Origin: Zygnema cylindricum
Taxonomy: Eukaryota > Streptophyta > Zygnematophyceae > Zygnematales > Zygnemataceae
Assembly: GCA_037447655.1 (NCBI GenBank)
Contig: JBBHKE010000522.1
Coordinates: 1 to 54,303 of the forward strand
Length of the DNA stretch: 54,303 bases
Direction of reading: 5' to 3'
Shown here: in pieces, positions 22,360-33,654 of the stretch
Layout of the letters: every line of letters begins with the position of its first letter
Position numbering within the stretch: the first letter of the stretch is position 1
Notes under the pieces: model-generated
What the model saw: the letters and a program-made list of their open reading frames with translations, nothing else
Told to the model about the DNA's origin: nothing
Databases searched by the model: none
Made by a program: the position numbers and the translations under genes

Positions 22360-22545
22360 GCACTTGTCCGGAAAAAAAGTCCGTACAGGTTGTAAAATTC
22401 TTTTTTTTTGGTACTCGCGTTTTATAAGATCTTCTGAAATTTTACAACACGTGCAAACACATTTATCCTATTCGTTTTTCAACCGTTACATTAAATAAAA
22501 CGACTCGCGAGTCGTTTTGAGATAAAGTTTGAAAAACTTTTTATA

Positions 22546-23335
22546 TTAGCGTTAATTATATTTTAATGTTGATAACACTTGTGTAAGATTTTGGGACAGG
22601 AAAAGCCCCCACAAAATTAGTGTTATTAACGCTAATAGCGACTAGTGGTGTACCTAACTTACCTCTATGGAAAAAAATGAAATTAAACTACGATAATAAT
22701 TACACCGCCTCCATAATGAATTAGGGTGTGTTCCCATGTGTTAAAGTAAGGGTTTTTTATTTGTCGTTGTCGTCCAAAACAGTGCGAGAAAATCTTCCGC
22801 CATACAATTTTTTTGTGAAAACCATGGTACAATTTGCGTCATCGTGAAACTTGAAATGTACCGTAGCTTGCTCTTTTCAACCCACTGCCATGTCAAGAAA
22901 CGTCATGTATATTAGCTTTCAGTACCGGTTCGCTGCCGAAAAGAACGGGAAAATTACAAAATTTAAATCATAAAATTGCGTAAATAAACTGAAAATACCT
23001 TTGAAATTTACTATAATTTACATATTTTGTACGATTTCTAAAACCCATAAGTACGTATCTTGGCGAATGCTGTTCGGGAAGTACAATTGCACTTGAAATG
23101 GCGTTGAGGCCAGCTCAGCGTAGACTCTTCAAAATTGACACAGAAGCTGGCGTTAAGTGCCAAATTAATGTTAATGCCATTTTTTTTTCCACACAAAAAT
23201 ACAAAATAGCATTATTATCACTAAATAAGCATTTAAGCTATTTTTTTTAACACTAATAACAATTAACGGTGTATGATGAGAAAACAGTGTTAGGAACTAA
23301 CATGTAGACAAAAGAGGGAGAGATAGTGGCCACTT
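22546..23335. other. Intergenic with MITE termini
   Basis: No gene is seen. It contains mariner-like right ends at 22629-22657 (AACGCTAATAGCGACTAGTGGTGTA) and 23246-23271 (AACACTAATAACAATTAACGGTGTA), and a GTGTGTTCCCATGTGTTAAAG block (22726) that recurs in variant form near 12430, 20528 and at the window end (54272). Confidence 0.5.
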
Positions 23336-23735
23336 AGATTGGTTCCATAGAGGGAGGGAGAGGGAGAGGGGGGGAGGGGGGGAGGGGGGGAGGGGGGGAG
23401 GGGGGGGGAGGGGGAGAGGGGGAGAGGGAGAGGAGAGGGAGAGGGGGAGGGGGGGAGAGGGAGAGGGAGAGGAGAGGGAGAGGGGGAGGGGGGGAGAGGG
23501 AGAGGGGGAGGGGGGGAGAGGGGGAGGGGGAGAGGAGGGGAGAGGGGGAGGAGGGGGAGGGGAGAGATGGGGAGGGGGAGGGGGAGGGTGAGAGGGAGGG
23601 GGAGGGGGAGGGGGAGAGGGAGGGGGAGAGGGAGTGGGAGAGGGAGGGGGAGAGGGAGAGGGAGAGGGCGAGGGAGAGGGAGAGGGAGAGGTAGGGGGAG
23701 AGGGAGAGGGAGAGGGAGAGGGAGAGGGAGAGGGG
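23336..23735. repeat. Polypurine GGGAGA simple-sequence block
   Basis: About 400 bp of pure G/A on the plus strand: GGGGGGAGGGGG runs at the left grading into GGGAGAGGGAGA hexamers at the right. It is bounded on each side by the same phrase, TTAGATTGGTTCCATAGAGG (23335-23354 and 23735-23754). The minus-strand Pro/Ser frame 23932-23297 is an artefact. Confidence 0.93.
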
Positions 23736-23959
23736 CCGCTTAGATTGGTTCCATAGAGGTTGGTGTCAAAAGTTTGGGACGTGATGTGGCTGGACAAAGG
23801 AAGTAAAGTCGTTGCGAGGGGTAACTGGAGGAGGAGAAAAAACCCGATAACAATCGCTAAACTGGGGGACTTATTTGCCACCCGACGAGAGATTTGAAAT
23901 TTGACACCTATGAGGATGCGAGATTGGGGCAATTCAAAATATCGCTGCTTAGGATGAGG

Positions 23960-24640
23960 AGGTGAGTGAGGAGAGAGGTTAAAAAGTATGGAGAGAAATC
24001 AGAAATTTCACCACATAGGAGGGGGAGGGGAGAGCTGAAAGAGGAGGAGAGGAGAGAGGAGAGAGGAGAGAGGAGAGAAATCAGAAATGTCACCGCCTAT
24101 GAAGGAGAAAGAAAGGGAGAGTGGAGTGAAATCAGATTAGTGTGGAAAAATGATCTCAAATGTTATTGATTAAAGAGTAATGGAGAGTGGAGAGAAATGG
24201 AAAATGTCTCTGCCTAGAAGGAGATGGGGAGAGTCGAGAGAAATCAAAATATCAGCGCCTGGGAGGGGTAGAGGAGATTGAAACGAAATTAGAAATGAGT
24301 GGAGAGAAACCAAAAATGTCACCGATTCGAGGTGAGAGTGGAGAGAAATTAGAATTGTGTGCAGAGACATCACGAATGTCACTGCCTAGAAAGAAGGGAG
24401 CGTGGAAACTTATCAAAAATGTGTGGAAAGCATTCAAAAAAGTCGCCACTGAAGGAGGAAGAGGAAAAAGTGGATAGAAATCAAATTTGCCATCACATAA
24501 GCGGAGGGCACAAGGGAGAGAAACCAAAAACGTATGGAGAGAAATTAGAAATGTCATCGCCTACAAATGAAGGGGAGAGATGAGATAAACGAACATGTGG
24601 AGAGAAATCAGAAATATCGTCTCCTAGGAGGAAAGGGGCA
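23960..24640. repeat. Degenerate minisatellite around GAGAGAAATCAGAAATGTCACC
   Basis: The core TGGAGAGAAATCAGAAATGTC(A/T)C(C/T)GCCTA(G/T)GA recurs at irregular spacing (roughly 50-110 bp) about ten times, separated by GGAGAGG-rich linkers. No coding is seen; the frames through it are repeat-driven. Confidence 0.8.
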
Positions 24641-25383
24641 TCAATTCATTCAGAGACTATTGTTCATACCTCCTTTTGATGCCACTATCTGAAACCATTT
24701 CAAGTGTGTAAAAATGAAATGCAGACAGTATGTTATCACCAGAATATGGACAAGAAGGTGCATGCATGTACTTTCCTTTGCTCTCCTTTGCTCAACATCT
24801 TTTGTCCACTTCTGGTGAATTGGTGAATACATTTGGTGAATTACTATTACCATTTACAATTTAGTGTTATTGACTAATAAAGTTCAAGGATCGTGGAGAC
24901 TTTCAGCGGCTTACTAAATCAGCGTTACAAAAAAGATAATAATAAGCAACGCAGATCATTATTCTCTTTAAATTTTTTAATGTTTTTTAATGCTAATAGC
25001 AATTATTGTGTAGCAAATACAGTGTTGTTAAAGAATATTCATTCCACAGATGACAGTTTCATCATCTATAATCTTCAATTCCCTCTCAACATAAGAATGA
25101 AATAGGATATTTTTTCTTCAAGGGCATTTTTTTTTTTTTTAAGCATTACTTAGATGAACAAAATTTACCACATCGACTTATCCAGACAGCAAACAACTCT
25201 AAACTTTCCATTTCACTCAGCAGCGCAAAAGCTTATTTTCCCAAAAGTTCAACAGACAAAGTCCCAGACCTGCCAATGTGGAACTCCCAACGATTAATAA
25301 ATAACTAAGAACAAAAAGAGATTGATATATTACGTGAAATATTTTTTCTTCAACTTCATGACTTTAAATTTTCAATCAACAAG
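24641..25383. other. GSA 3' flank, nothing else recognised
   Basis: No gene is seen. It includes one isolated mariner-like right terminus (TAATGCTAATAGCAATTATTGTGTA, about 24990-25014). The GSA 3' UTR should lie just below 25384; no canonical AATAAA was identified on the minus strand close to the stop. Confidence 0.45.
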
Positions 25384-28300
25384 TCACAACGACTTGAAGA
25401 CTTCCTTGGCTGCCGCTATAGTAAAATCGATATCTGCCTCAGTGTGACACAATCCAGTAAATCCAGCCTCGTATTGGGAGGGTGCTAGGTACACTCCTTG
25501 CTGCAACATGGCTCGATGGAATCGTCCAAATTTCGCAGTATCACTCTTTTTGGCATCTTGGAAGCTGTACACGGGACCGGCAGTGAAGAAGAATCCAAAC
25601 ATGCCGCTGATATGGCCTCCACACATTTCATGACCCGCAGCTCTGCCAATTGAAGATGCATAAAATCGAATGTTAGGAAATGAGAGTCAACTCGATTTTA
25701 CAGCATAAAATAAAGCAATTTGAACATTTGGAAACAGGAGTCAATTCTATTTTATTACATAGGGTATAGCAAAGAAAGTTGGAGGACACTGGACATAATC
25801 ATTGACTCTATATTTACACAAGATTCAATGCGCAAATTAATATCACTCAAGCCAGCACTACACCGCTAATCGTTTTTAGTGTTAATAACACTAATTCGGT
25901 CGTGACTTTATTTGAATCAAAAATCACAAAATAGAGTTGACAGCATAATTTAACGACATGGACTACAATTTGCCACGCCTCCTTGCACTAAATTAGTCTT
26001 GTTAATCCTAATTTCGCATTAACACCAATAAATCTTTAACGCTCATAACGATGAGCTGTGTAGTTATTAAATAAGTGAATAAGGCATTTTCCTTAACGAA
26101 CATATGGAACTTTTTAGCTTAACCACCAAATGTCATGATGCACACTAGGATGTCTCCTGCTTAGGTAGTATCTTCTAGAGCTCACTATGCAGAACCAACA
26201 TACCTTCCAGCTTCCAGAATTCCATTTATTAATCGGCCAGTGACTTTGTCCAAATACTCATAGGTTCCTGGTGCTTGCAATCGCTCCAAGGTTTTAATAC
26301 CAGCGGTCATTGCCAAAGGATTTCCACTCAAAGTTCCTGCTTGATACATTGGACCAGCAGGTGCCACCATCTCCATGATCTCCCGTCGGCCTCCATATGC
26401 TCCCACAGGCAAACCTCCACTGTTTCCCAACCCGCATAACAGCTTAACAGGATCAATTCGGTATAAACGGAAGCATTGCGCCATGGAATACTTTAACAAT
26501 AATGCTTAATCAGTTAATAAAATACATATAGAGACTGCTTTGGATAATATGATCTTTACTCCTTGGTCATGTGGCATTACACCATACATAAATTTTAGAG
26601 AAAAGAGCGTGTAAGAATAACAGAAAGTTTAGTAGTAATTAACTACTCGTTTTAGACCAGTCAAAAAAGGGCGTCTGTACACATGTTCAGTTGACACCAT
26701 CATTTTGTGTTTAAGAGGGAAAAGAACAAAGGGCCAAATAGGTCTCTTTGGCTGATGTTCAGTGTTCTTTGTAATGGCTGAATGTTCAAATGACAAAAAA
26801 TAAAACTAACACTGCCATCACTGTCAGTTTAAGAACCTCAAATTCAGCCGCATATTTTAACCGAGGATACAAAAAAAATTAAGACCATACAAGGGAGTGG
26901 ACTTAAATCGGTCATAATATTCTGGACTAAATTGATTTTATTGATACTAATTTCAGTTTCCTAAGTATACTTAAGTTATAACGATGGGCAGTGTGGTACT
27001 GAGTTCAGCAGGAATATAATGGTTATATAGAAAGCGCTTCACCATATAATTTAGCTTACCCAATGATCTTTCCAAGAGTAGTCAAATCTGGAGTGATTCC
27101 GAAGTACTCCTGAGCACCACCATATGATATTCTAAAACCTGTCATGACTTCATCAAATACTAGAAGAACATCCTCTTCCTTGGTAACCGCTCTTAAGCCT
27201 TCCAAAAATTCCCTGCAATCACCCAGAGCAATTGGTCAAGTTAAAAATCTTGAAACTAAGGATGCTGTAAACAATTTGCCAGTTGCTCATGCAATTGTAA
27301 TGAAATTAATTCTTGTTACGAAGTGAAAATTCTTGCAAGCCGAATGAAAATTGTCATTCTTTTGTACAAAGGATAGACCACCTACAGCTTCAAATTAAAT
27401 TCAGAAATCCAAACATAGATACAAACAAGACGTCAGATTCAATAATCCGTTGCAAGATAAAAGAATCACAAAAGGCAGGTTACCATGCCCCAATAGTTTA
27501 GTGATAATTTCAGAAATTCTACTAACCTGTTTGGCACAATGAAGCCTGAGTTCCCAACAACTGGCTCCAACACGACAGCAGCTACTTGGCCTTTATTGTC
27601 CGCCAAAAGCTGCACCTCATCAACTAAAAACGCTTCAGAAATAAGGAGAGCTATTCAGGTCAAAATCGAAAGACAAAGAGGATAACTCTAATTGTATAGC
27701 TCTTGTCAATTTCAAAGTTAAACACAGTATTATTCTTTCTGCATCCAGCAGTTTTTGAGAATGAACAGTGGGCCAAACCCAAACCACAACCTACCACGAT
27801 TTCAAGTGCTCCAAACAAAAAAGCAAATCATGAAAAACAAGAGTCTGCAACTGCACAAGGCCTGCAAAATAGCAGGCCATGTGGAACACCATCCAATTTT
27901 TTGAAGTAAATGACAGAAGACACTGACCTTTTTCACGGCTTCGAGGTCATTGTACGGAGCCACCAAGGTGCCCGCTGTTGCTCCAGCTGGAACACCGGGA
28001 GAGTCAGGAAGTCCGAGCGTAGCAACACCACTTCCAGCCTGTTTGGTGTAGGCAACCAAGCATTGAGAATCATAAGTACTACAGAAAAAACAGACATATT
28101 CCAGTCAATTTCAAGTTTACAGGTAAGCCCTCCCTGTTAAATACCGAAAAAGTACTGAATACCAAAACGGAAAGAAACCTGACATAATCAACAAATGGAC
28201 CCTGGGAAGGAAAAGCACGTATACGTATACTGGCATCTTAGCTAAAAAAACTCGGCAAACCTCCAGAGATGATAAGACAACAAAAACGGCCAAAACTTGA

Positions 28301-30231
28301 AACCAAAAAAGGAAAGGTACAAGAAATCCAGCAAATCCTCCCTTCTGACTGTGTAACATCTGATTTGTTACTTTCAAAGTGACAAGTTAACTTAGCAAAA
28401 GACTTTCCCACTCACAAAAAATCCGAAGGGCTTACCTGCACTAGAAAAGAATCTGCATGTCCATGATAGCAGCCATCAAACTTGATAATCTTCTCTCGCC
28501 CAGTGAAGGCACGTGCAAGACGGAGCATTCCCATGCATGCTTCTGTACCGGAATTCACAAAGCGAACCATCTCAATGCTTGGAACAGCAGCAATAACCAT
28601 CTCGGCGAGAACATTCTCCAATACACAGGGGGCTCCGAAGCTTGTTCCTTTCTTAAGAGCCTCAACAAGTGCCGCATTGACCTGGCATCAGGAAGAAAAT
28701 AACAAATGGCCAGCTCGGCTAACAAGGCGTAAAAATGAGCAATATCATCACTTTTGATAAGACAATGCACATAAGCAAAATTTGCATTTCAAAAGCGAAC
28801 ATAATTTACAAGTGAAAATCATAGACAGTATTAGGCACGTTTTCCAGGTCCTCCGGTCAAGCTAGTGATAATAAGGGCAGTTAAGTTTCTCTATCTGCAC
28901 TTCTTACGCTCAGCATTTGAGATTTTTCATCGCACAGGATAAGCTGGGCAATGTGCCAGATAAATAGGACCTGCGACTATATTGTGCGATCCATATTCAT
29001 CAACTTATTGTTTGCTTTGGCAATGAGGTACAAGAATAAACACAGCCCAGGAGATAAAAAAGAACACGCACCGAAACTCTACTGTACTGAAAAATTGGTT
29101 TGGCACCAAAGTAGAAATCAGATGACCTTAACTCTGGCCTGATACAGCAGCCTTAATCATTTGGATACTCTAGATGAAAAATCAAATCAGAAACATCACT
29201 GGCTAGCTAAAAACTAAATTTTCAAGTCACAAACTTTATCAGCTATATGATCAAAACATTCGCAGAGAGTCCACAAGATGAACACGCGAAGGCTTACAAC
29301 GGCGTGCTCGTTACACAGCCATAGCCACAACGATCATGCCAAATCTAGCAGACAACTTCCATCCCGATAATGTACTTGCTATCATCCCTCTCAACCGGCA
29401 CAATTCACATTTGACAGCCACACTACAAAGACCATTCACCTTGAAAATGAAACACCTTTGCATTATAGCTCAGGGCCATAAACAGAATGCATCCAAAGCT
29501 GAATGCAGTTTATCTTATTGAAATCTAAATAAAAGGATGACAGAGAAGGTTCATAAAGCATAAAAACTAGTGTCAGCTTCTTTACAGCACTACAAGGGGC
29601 AATAAGTTCACCTCGTCATCTGCATGACCGATGATAGCTGGCCCCCAGGTACCGACGTAATCAACGTATTCATTTCCGTCAATATCCCAAGCATGAGAGC
29701 CCTTCACACGGTCAAAAACAATAGGCTGTCCACCAACTGACTTGAACGCTCGTACAGGTGAGTTGACCCCACCGGGCATCAGTTCCTGCTCAAAAACAGC
29801 ATAAAAATCATGATAGCCTCAGCACTGCCAGAAAAAGAAGACCAAAAATTAAGCCAGAACAAGCAACCCGTTTGTTAACAGATTGTCAACGTTTACAGAT
29901 GAAGGAATGAATAATTTATCTTTTTCCGAATCACATACATATTTCCTTATTTGTATCTCTGCATCGAAAAACCACTTTCTGGACTGCTGACACATCCAAG
30001 CAACTAACTAACCTTAGCAGCCTTAAAAATCTCATCAGACTTTGTAGTGACATGCTGGCGTTCCGCCAAAACTGCAGTGCAGCCTACGGACTTTCCAGAC
30101 TTCTTCTGAGTCTTCCGTCCTGGAGCAACAAACAGCGCTTCATTGCTGCTTGATGCCCGCATGCCTGAGAAAGAAGTAAATTCAGATGTCACTAGGCGGT
30201 CAAGAGCACAAACTGTAGCAGCTACGGCCAT
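25384..30231 (-). CDS. GSA: Glutamate-1-semialdehyde 2,1-aminomutase, plastid; 8 exons
   Basis: This enzyme converts glutamate-1-semialdehyde to 5-aminolevulinate, the committed precursor of chlorophyll and heme, in the plastid stroma. Exons in coding order are 30231-30013, 29785-29612, 28681-28436, 28038-27928, 27609-27527, 27212-27060, 26419-26204 and 25642-25384. All seven introns (227, 930, 397, 318, 314, 640, 561 bp) are GT-AG and the reading frame closes to 486 residues plus TGA, a normal plant GSA length. The first ~50 residues are Ala/Ser/Arg/Lys-rich and read as a transit peptide. Visible landmarks are [14 protein letters not shown] (from 74), NSGTEA (174-179), CYHGHAD (202-208), FDEVMTGFR (297-305) and LGKIIGGG with the PLP-binding Lys at about 326, followed by [12 protein letters not shown]. 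No stop or frameshift interrupts the model. Exon 5 could alternatively begin six bases earlier at a second AG. Single-gene context; no operon applies. Family assignment is very secure; exact splice sites are inferred. Confidence 0.96.
25859..26062. mobile_element. Mariner-like MITE in GSA intron 7
   Basis: A 204-bp insertion lies wholly inside the last GSA intron. Its ends are inverted: TACACCGCTAATCG at the left and CGATGAGCTGTGTA at the right, flanked by TA. They match the terminal consensus of a family (TACACCGnGAATCG then TTATTAGTGT) seen throughout the window. It has no coding capacity. It adds length to intron 7 but leaves both splice sites untouched. Confidence 0.6.
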
Positions 30232-30430
30232 GTCTATAATAAAGAGCTTTAAAAACAGTTAGGACTTTTCAAAGATAGTAGAGCAGAAGAAGCACAGTTC
30301 GTTTTTCTTCTCCTCGGCAATACTAAGTTATCGTTTCTCGTTTACTGAACAGGCAAGCTCTCGGGAAGAAGTGACAGGCAAACTCCTATATTCCAGGAAC
30401 GACGGATATTATAGATATTTGTTAGCATGG
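30232..30430 (-). promoter_or_regulatory. GSA 5' flank and likely core promoter
   Basis: This is the region immediately upstream of the GSA ATG (30231, minus strand; context TATAGACATGGCC). Read on the minus strand it is AT-rich, with TATA-like strings near 30407-30416 (CTATAATATCC) and 30387-30393 (AATATAGG), then a C/T-rich stretch (CTTCTTCTGCTC) about 50 bp before the ATG that would suit a 5' leader. No light-response element was identified with confidence. The transcription start is unknown. Confidence 0.35.
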
Positions 30431-30918
30431 AGACGGGAAATATTCTTGTACGGATGGCCTTGTTTCAAAGACCACCATCTCCAGGTCGATCGTATTATAT
30501 CATATAGTACGCATTATGTAGTATAATACGTGCAAAAAACAGCTTAGGAAGACAGGACGAAATGGGGCAAAGGGACGCCGAAATTGAAGTTTTATCCACA
30601 CGAGGATATGGTAAATTTTATTGGTTAAAAAGGTTCAGTCCGAATCATAACAATAGCACTTCATTGGGCAGAGCTATGGCAGCCGAAGCTGGCGTGTCCA
30701 AATTTCTAAACGCAAACGGAACAGCATCATATAGCTTTAAATTGCTTTTCTAGTGACGTTTTCTCGTGTCATCTTGGCCGTCCGTGAGGGTTTTTCACGT
30801 TATTCCTAATCATTCGATGAATGTGCCCTGAACCCCACCCAAGTTATGTTATATTTTGTACAAAATCATCGAGCGTCACACGTAGTGATGTACATCGAGG
30901 AGTATTTCGCAAAAAGGC
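30431..30918. other. Upstream intergenic region of GSA
   Basis: No gene is supported. A plus-strand 63-residue frame (30562-30753, MGQRDAEIEVLSTRGYGKFY...) would be divergent from GSA, but it has no recognisable motif and is short enough to be chance. Confidence 0.4.
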
Positions 30919-30921
30919 TTA

Positions 30922-31620
30922 GGGTAACATTCCATTAGACGAAAAGTGGGGTTCGTTACTGGATGCCGTACGTTTTCGTACATAGTCGTACTTAGCCGTA
31001 CCATAAAAAAAATTTAAGACGAAACATCGTTACTGTAAAACTGTCGGGAAGCTCCAATGATGTAGGCGTAATTATTGACCGTTGGATGTTTCACTTTTTA
31101 GATCCGCGAAGCAATCGCGCACATAGTCCAGTGGGCCCCAACTCTCCTCGCGAGGAGAGTTGGGGCCCACTGGATGATTTCCATTCATTACCATTGGTAG
31201 ACGTGAAAAAGCAAAAAAATATCTACTTTGAACAAGCGATCACAGGCGTGCACGTCGTACAGGCCATGTGCCGCCTGCCACGCTGAATGCAGGTCAGGTT
31301 GAAAATATCCTCGCACGCTCCGTCTGACATCCACCGACATTCAAAGTTTGCCGCGACCTTCAAAGTTTGCCTCGTCCTTTTGCAATTCCGTTTCGAAATT
31401 TTGATTTCCATTTTCAAAATCAAAATCTGGCCGAAAACTTTATGTACGAATCATTAACTACCTCCGGTCGTACAGATATTTCGTACAGATATTCCGTTTG
31501 TAGATTTCTTTAAGATTTTTAGAATCTGGACTCTAACCTATGTGGCGCCAATTATAATTGAGGAAGGTTTGTTACTGGCCCGACATAATGGAGCGGACTT
31601 CCAGTAGACGCTGTCACTAG
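30922..31620. mobile_element. Second Harbinger-type MITE, right end lost
   Basis: It starts GGGTAACATTCCATTAGACG after TTA (30919-30921) and runs collinear with the MITE at 414-1133, including the GGAGCTCCAATGATGTAGG-like block, the GGGCCCCAACTCTC hairpin (31134-31172, more complete here) and CCAATTATAATTGAG. Near 31620 similarity stops where a mariner-like terminus begins, so the right terminus is missing. Confidence 0.8.
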
Positions 31621-32179
31621 ACTACACCGCGCATCGTTATTAGTGTCAACGACACTAATTTGGGTTCTTAAAATTTTGATTTTTTGTATTTCGCAAAAGG
31701 CTTATTATATGCCTCAATATGCGATACGTTTTACCCTCAATATGCGATACGTTTAACCCTCAATATGCTATATTTCACCACACCGTGTATCGTATCTGTA
31801 GAGTGTATCGCAAACGGCGTTAACACACCTAGCGATACACGGTGTACTGTACTGTAGTTTCCGTATCGCATTACTCGATATAGGACCCTCCAAAACAAAC
31901 AAATTTATGAATCTTCACAATTTGGCTGAGGTACAGATGTCGCAAACGGTCAACCGAAACCGTGACCGACCGCCCGCGCCGGATCCGGGACGGATTCGGT
32001 CGCCAAATTTTGAGGGCCGGGCGGTTGCGGTCGGTTGATTGGCCAGAAAAAAAAAACGGTCGGTTACGGTCGGTCAACCAAAGAACCAAAAAAAGAGAAA
32101 AAATTGTACTGTCCATACAATCCTACATTATTATACTTTGTACTCTTTGGTATTGTGGAAGTACGTGACATCATGAATA

Positions 32180-33405
32180 GCGTCGCAAATCTGACACGGT
32201 AGTAACACTATTCATTTCGCAAATCTTAGGGAACGGGACAAAGCGTCGCAAATCTGACACGGTAATAACTAGTGTTGGGTATCGAGGACCGTTTGCCGAT
32301 ATTCGATATATTTCAAATTTCAGGTACCGATAATCGATATATCGGTGTATATCGGTTTCAATTATTGAATATATGTGTGTGTGTATCGTCAATATGGAAC
32401 GGTCGGGGTTGGTGGGGAAAAATCCAGTAGAAAGAAATGAAATCTGAAATCACAGGATAATTTGATACATTACGACCACGTCGTCATGCGCTCTGATTTT
32501 ACAAACGAAAGGTCGGTTCAGATATTCGATGATTTTGAGATTTGTTGGCCTTAGACCACTCATATGGAACATTATGTAAAACTTATTTTACAAAGATACG
32601 CGATGTGCTGAGTATTCTGTAATATACCTTTTTGTCGGTACTATTACACCCGTGTAACCATTAGTGTTGGGTATAGGATGGTTTGAAATATTGATGCCGA
32701 ATTTGAATTCGCCCTATAATGATATGGAGGATGGGAAAAGGAAGGGTTTTCGTAAAGGGCTCGGACAGGCCACCCCCAAAACCGGTTTTTCTTTCCTCAG
32801 CTTAAGGCCTGGCTTAAAATGGGCCTCCCGCTCTTAAAAGCCTAGCCCCATTGACTGTCCCGGAACCCTCCCTCCACTTTGCCCCGCGCCCTCGTTTTGT
32901 TGTTTCTCACACCTCCTCGAGTAACCATACCCCAAATAATTAATCATTAGAATTTCAGAATTAGTACTTTTTTGTCGATTACATTTTGCGGCGTCTACCT
33001 TTAAGTCACGGAACTAAAAATCACGGCGTACGTCGCGTATTAGACAATTTGACTTTTTCGCTAAAATAACATTTTATATAAAAAAATAAAAAATACTAAA
33101 TTTAATATCGCGATATATATCGCGATGATTTATGTTGGTCTCGGTACGATATATCGAGGATCCTGCTCATCGATATTCGATATATCGAATATCGAGATTA
33201 TCGCGATATGAATTTATCCGATACCCAACACTAGTAATAACACTATTTATTTCGCAAATCTTAGGGAATGCGACAAAGCGTTGCGAATTTGACACGGTAG
33301 TACACTATTCATTTCGCAAATCTTAGGGAACGCGACAAAGCGTCGCAAATCTGACACGTTAGTAAACACTATTCATTTCGCAAATCTAAGGGAACGCGAA
33401 AAATC
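32180..33405. repeat. 63-bp tandem array split by a hAT insertion
   Basis: Units of about 63 bp with GCGTCGCAAATCTGACACGG, TAGTAACACTATTCATTTCGC and AAATCTTAGGGAACG begin at 32180 and 32243 and resume after 33233, for about four units in total. Confidence 0.88.
32270..33233. mobile_element. hAT-type element with perfect 8-bp TSD, nested
   Basis: 964 bp, starting TAGTGTTGGGTATCG and ending CGATACCCAACACTA (15-bp perfect inverted ends), flanked by GTAATAAC at 32262-32269 and 33234-33241. The subterminal regions are dense in GATATTCGATATATCG-type palindromes. A second TAGTGTTGGGTATA string at 32663 hints at a further nested or rearranged end. No transposase coding is seen. Confidence 0.88.
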
Positions 33406-33654
33406 ATAATTTTTGGCTTATTGATAAAATGTACATTAGTTAATTTTGTACTTTTTCGGATAAGGGCGGGCACGGTTAGTCGCGAGAAATCAAGCTTCGG
33501 TTAACTTTTATTTTCGTTAACGTCGGTTAGTTAAGGGTTAACAATTTTGGAGGGTGACATAACCCAGTCGGGCGTCGATTACTCAAATTTTGAAAAAAAA
33601 AACGGTCGGTTTTGGTTATGTCAAATTTTGACTTTTGCGACCTCTGCTAAGTTA

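Larger units (their letters stand above)
20525..22545 (-). repeat. Right arm of large inverted repeat (interrupted by LTR C)
   Basis: Inverted counterpart of 12635-14360: GAAGATTCTCCATG, GTAGATGTGGGTACAATCTGTG, TAGCGACGGTTGTAGACG, GACATTGTAGATGC, GGCGTCTTCACGGACTT and TGCAAAATGGCATCCGTTG, then solo LTR C, then CGGAAAAAAAGTC and the perfect palindrome AAAACGACTCGCGAGTCGTTTT reversed in position (22497-22518). Confidence 0.7.
31934..33646. mobile_element. hAT-type element with CAGAGGTCGCAAA termini
   Basis: The left end CAGATGTCGCAAA and right end TTTGCGACCTCTG are inverted repeats followed inward by related GGTCAACCGAAACCG / CGGTCGGTTTTGGTTATGTC stretches. Flanks CTGAGGTA (31926-31933) and CTAAGTTA (33647-33654) match at 6 of 8 positions, consistent with an old 8-bp hAT TSD. 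No transposase coding is seen. It contains a 63-bp tandem array and a younger hAT insertion. Confidence 0.75.

Noticed and set aside
23297-23932. 211-residue minus-strand Pro/Ser-rich frame
   Set aside because: Caused by the GGGAGA polypurine block; the non-repeat ends show no homology or motif.
30562-30753. Divergent gene sharing a promoter with GSA
   Set aside because: 63 residues without a motif, overlapping no conserved feature; chance length for this region.
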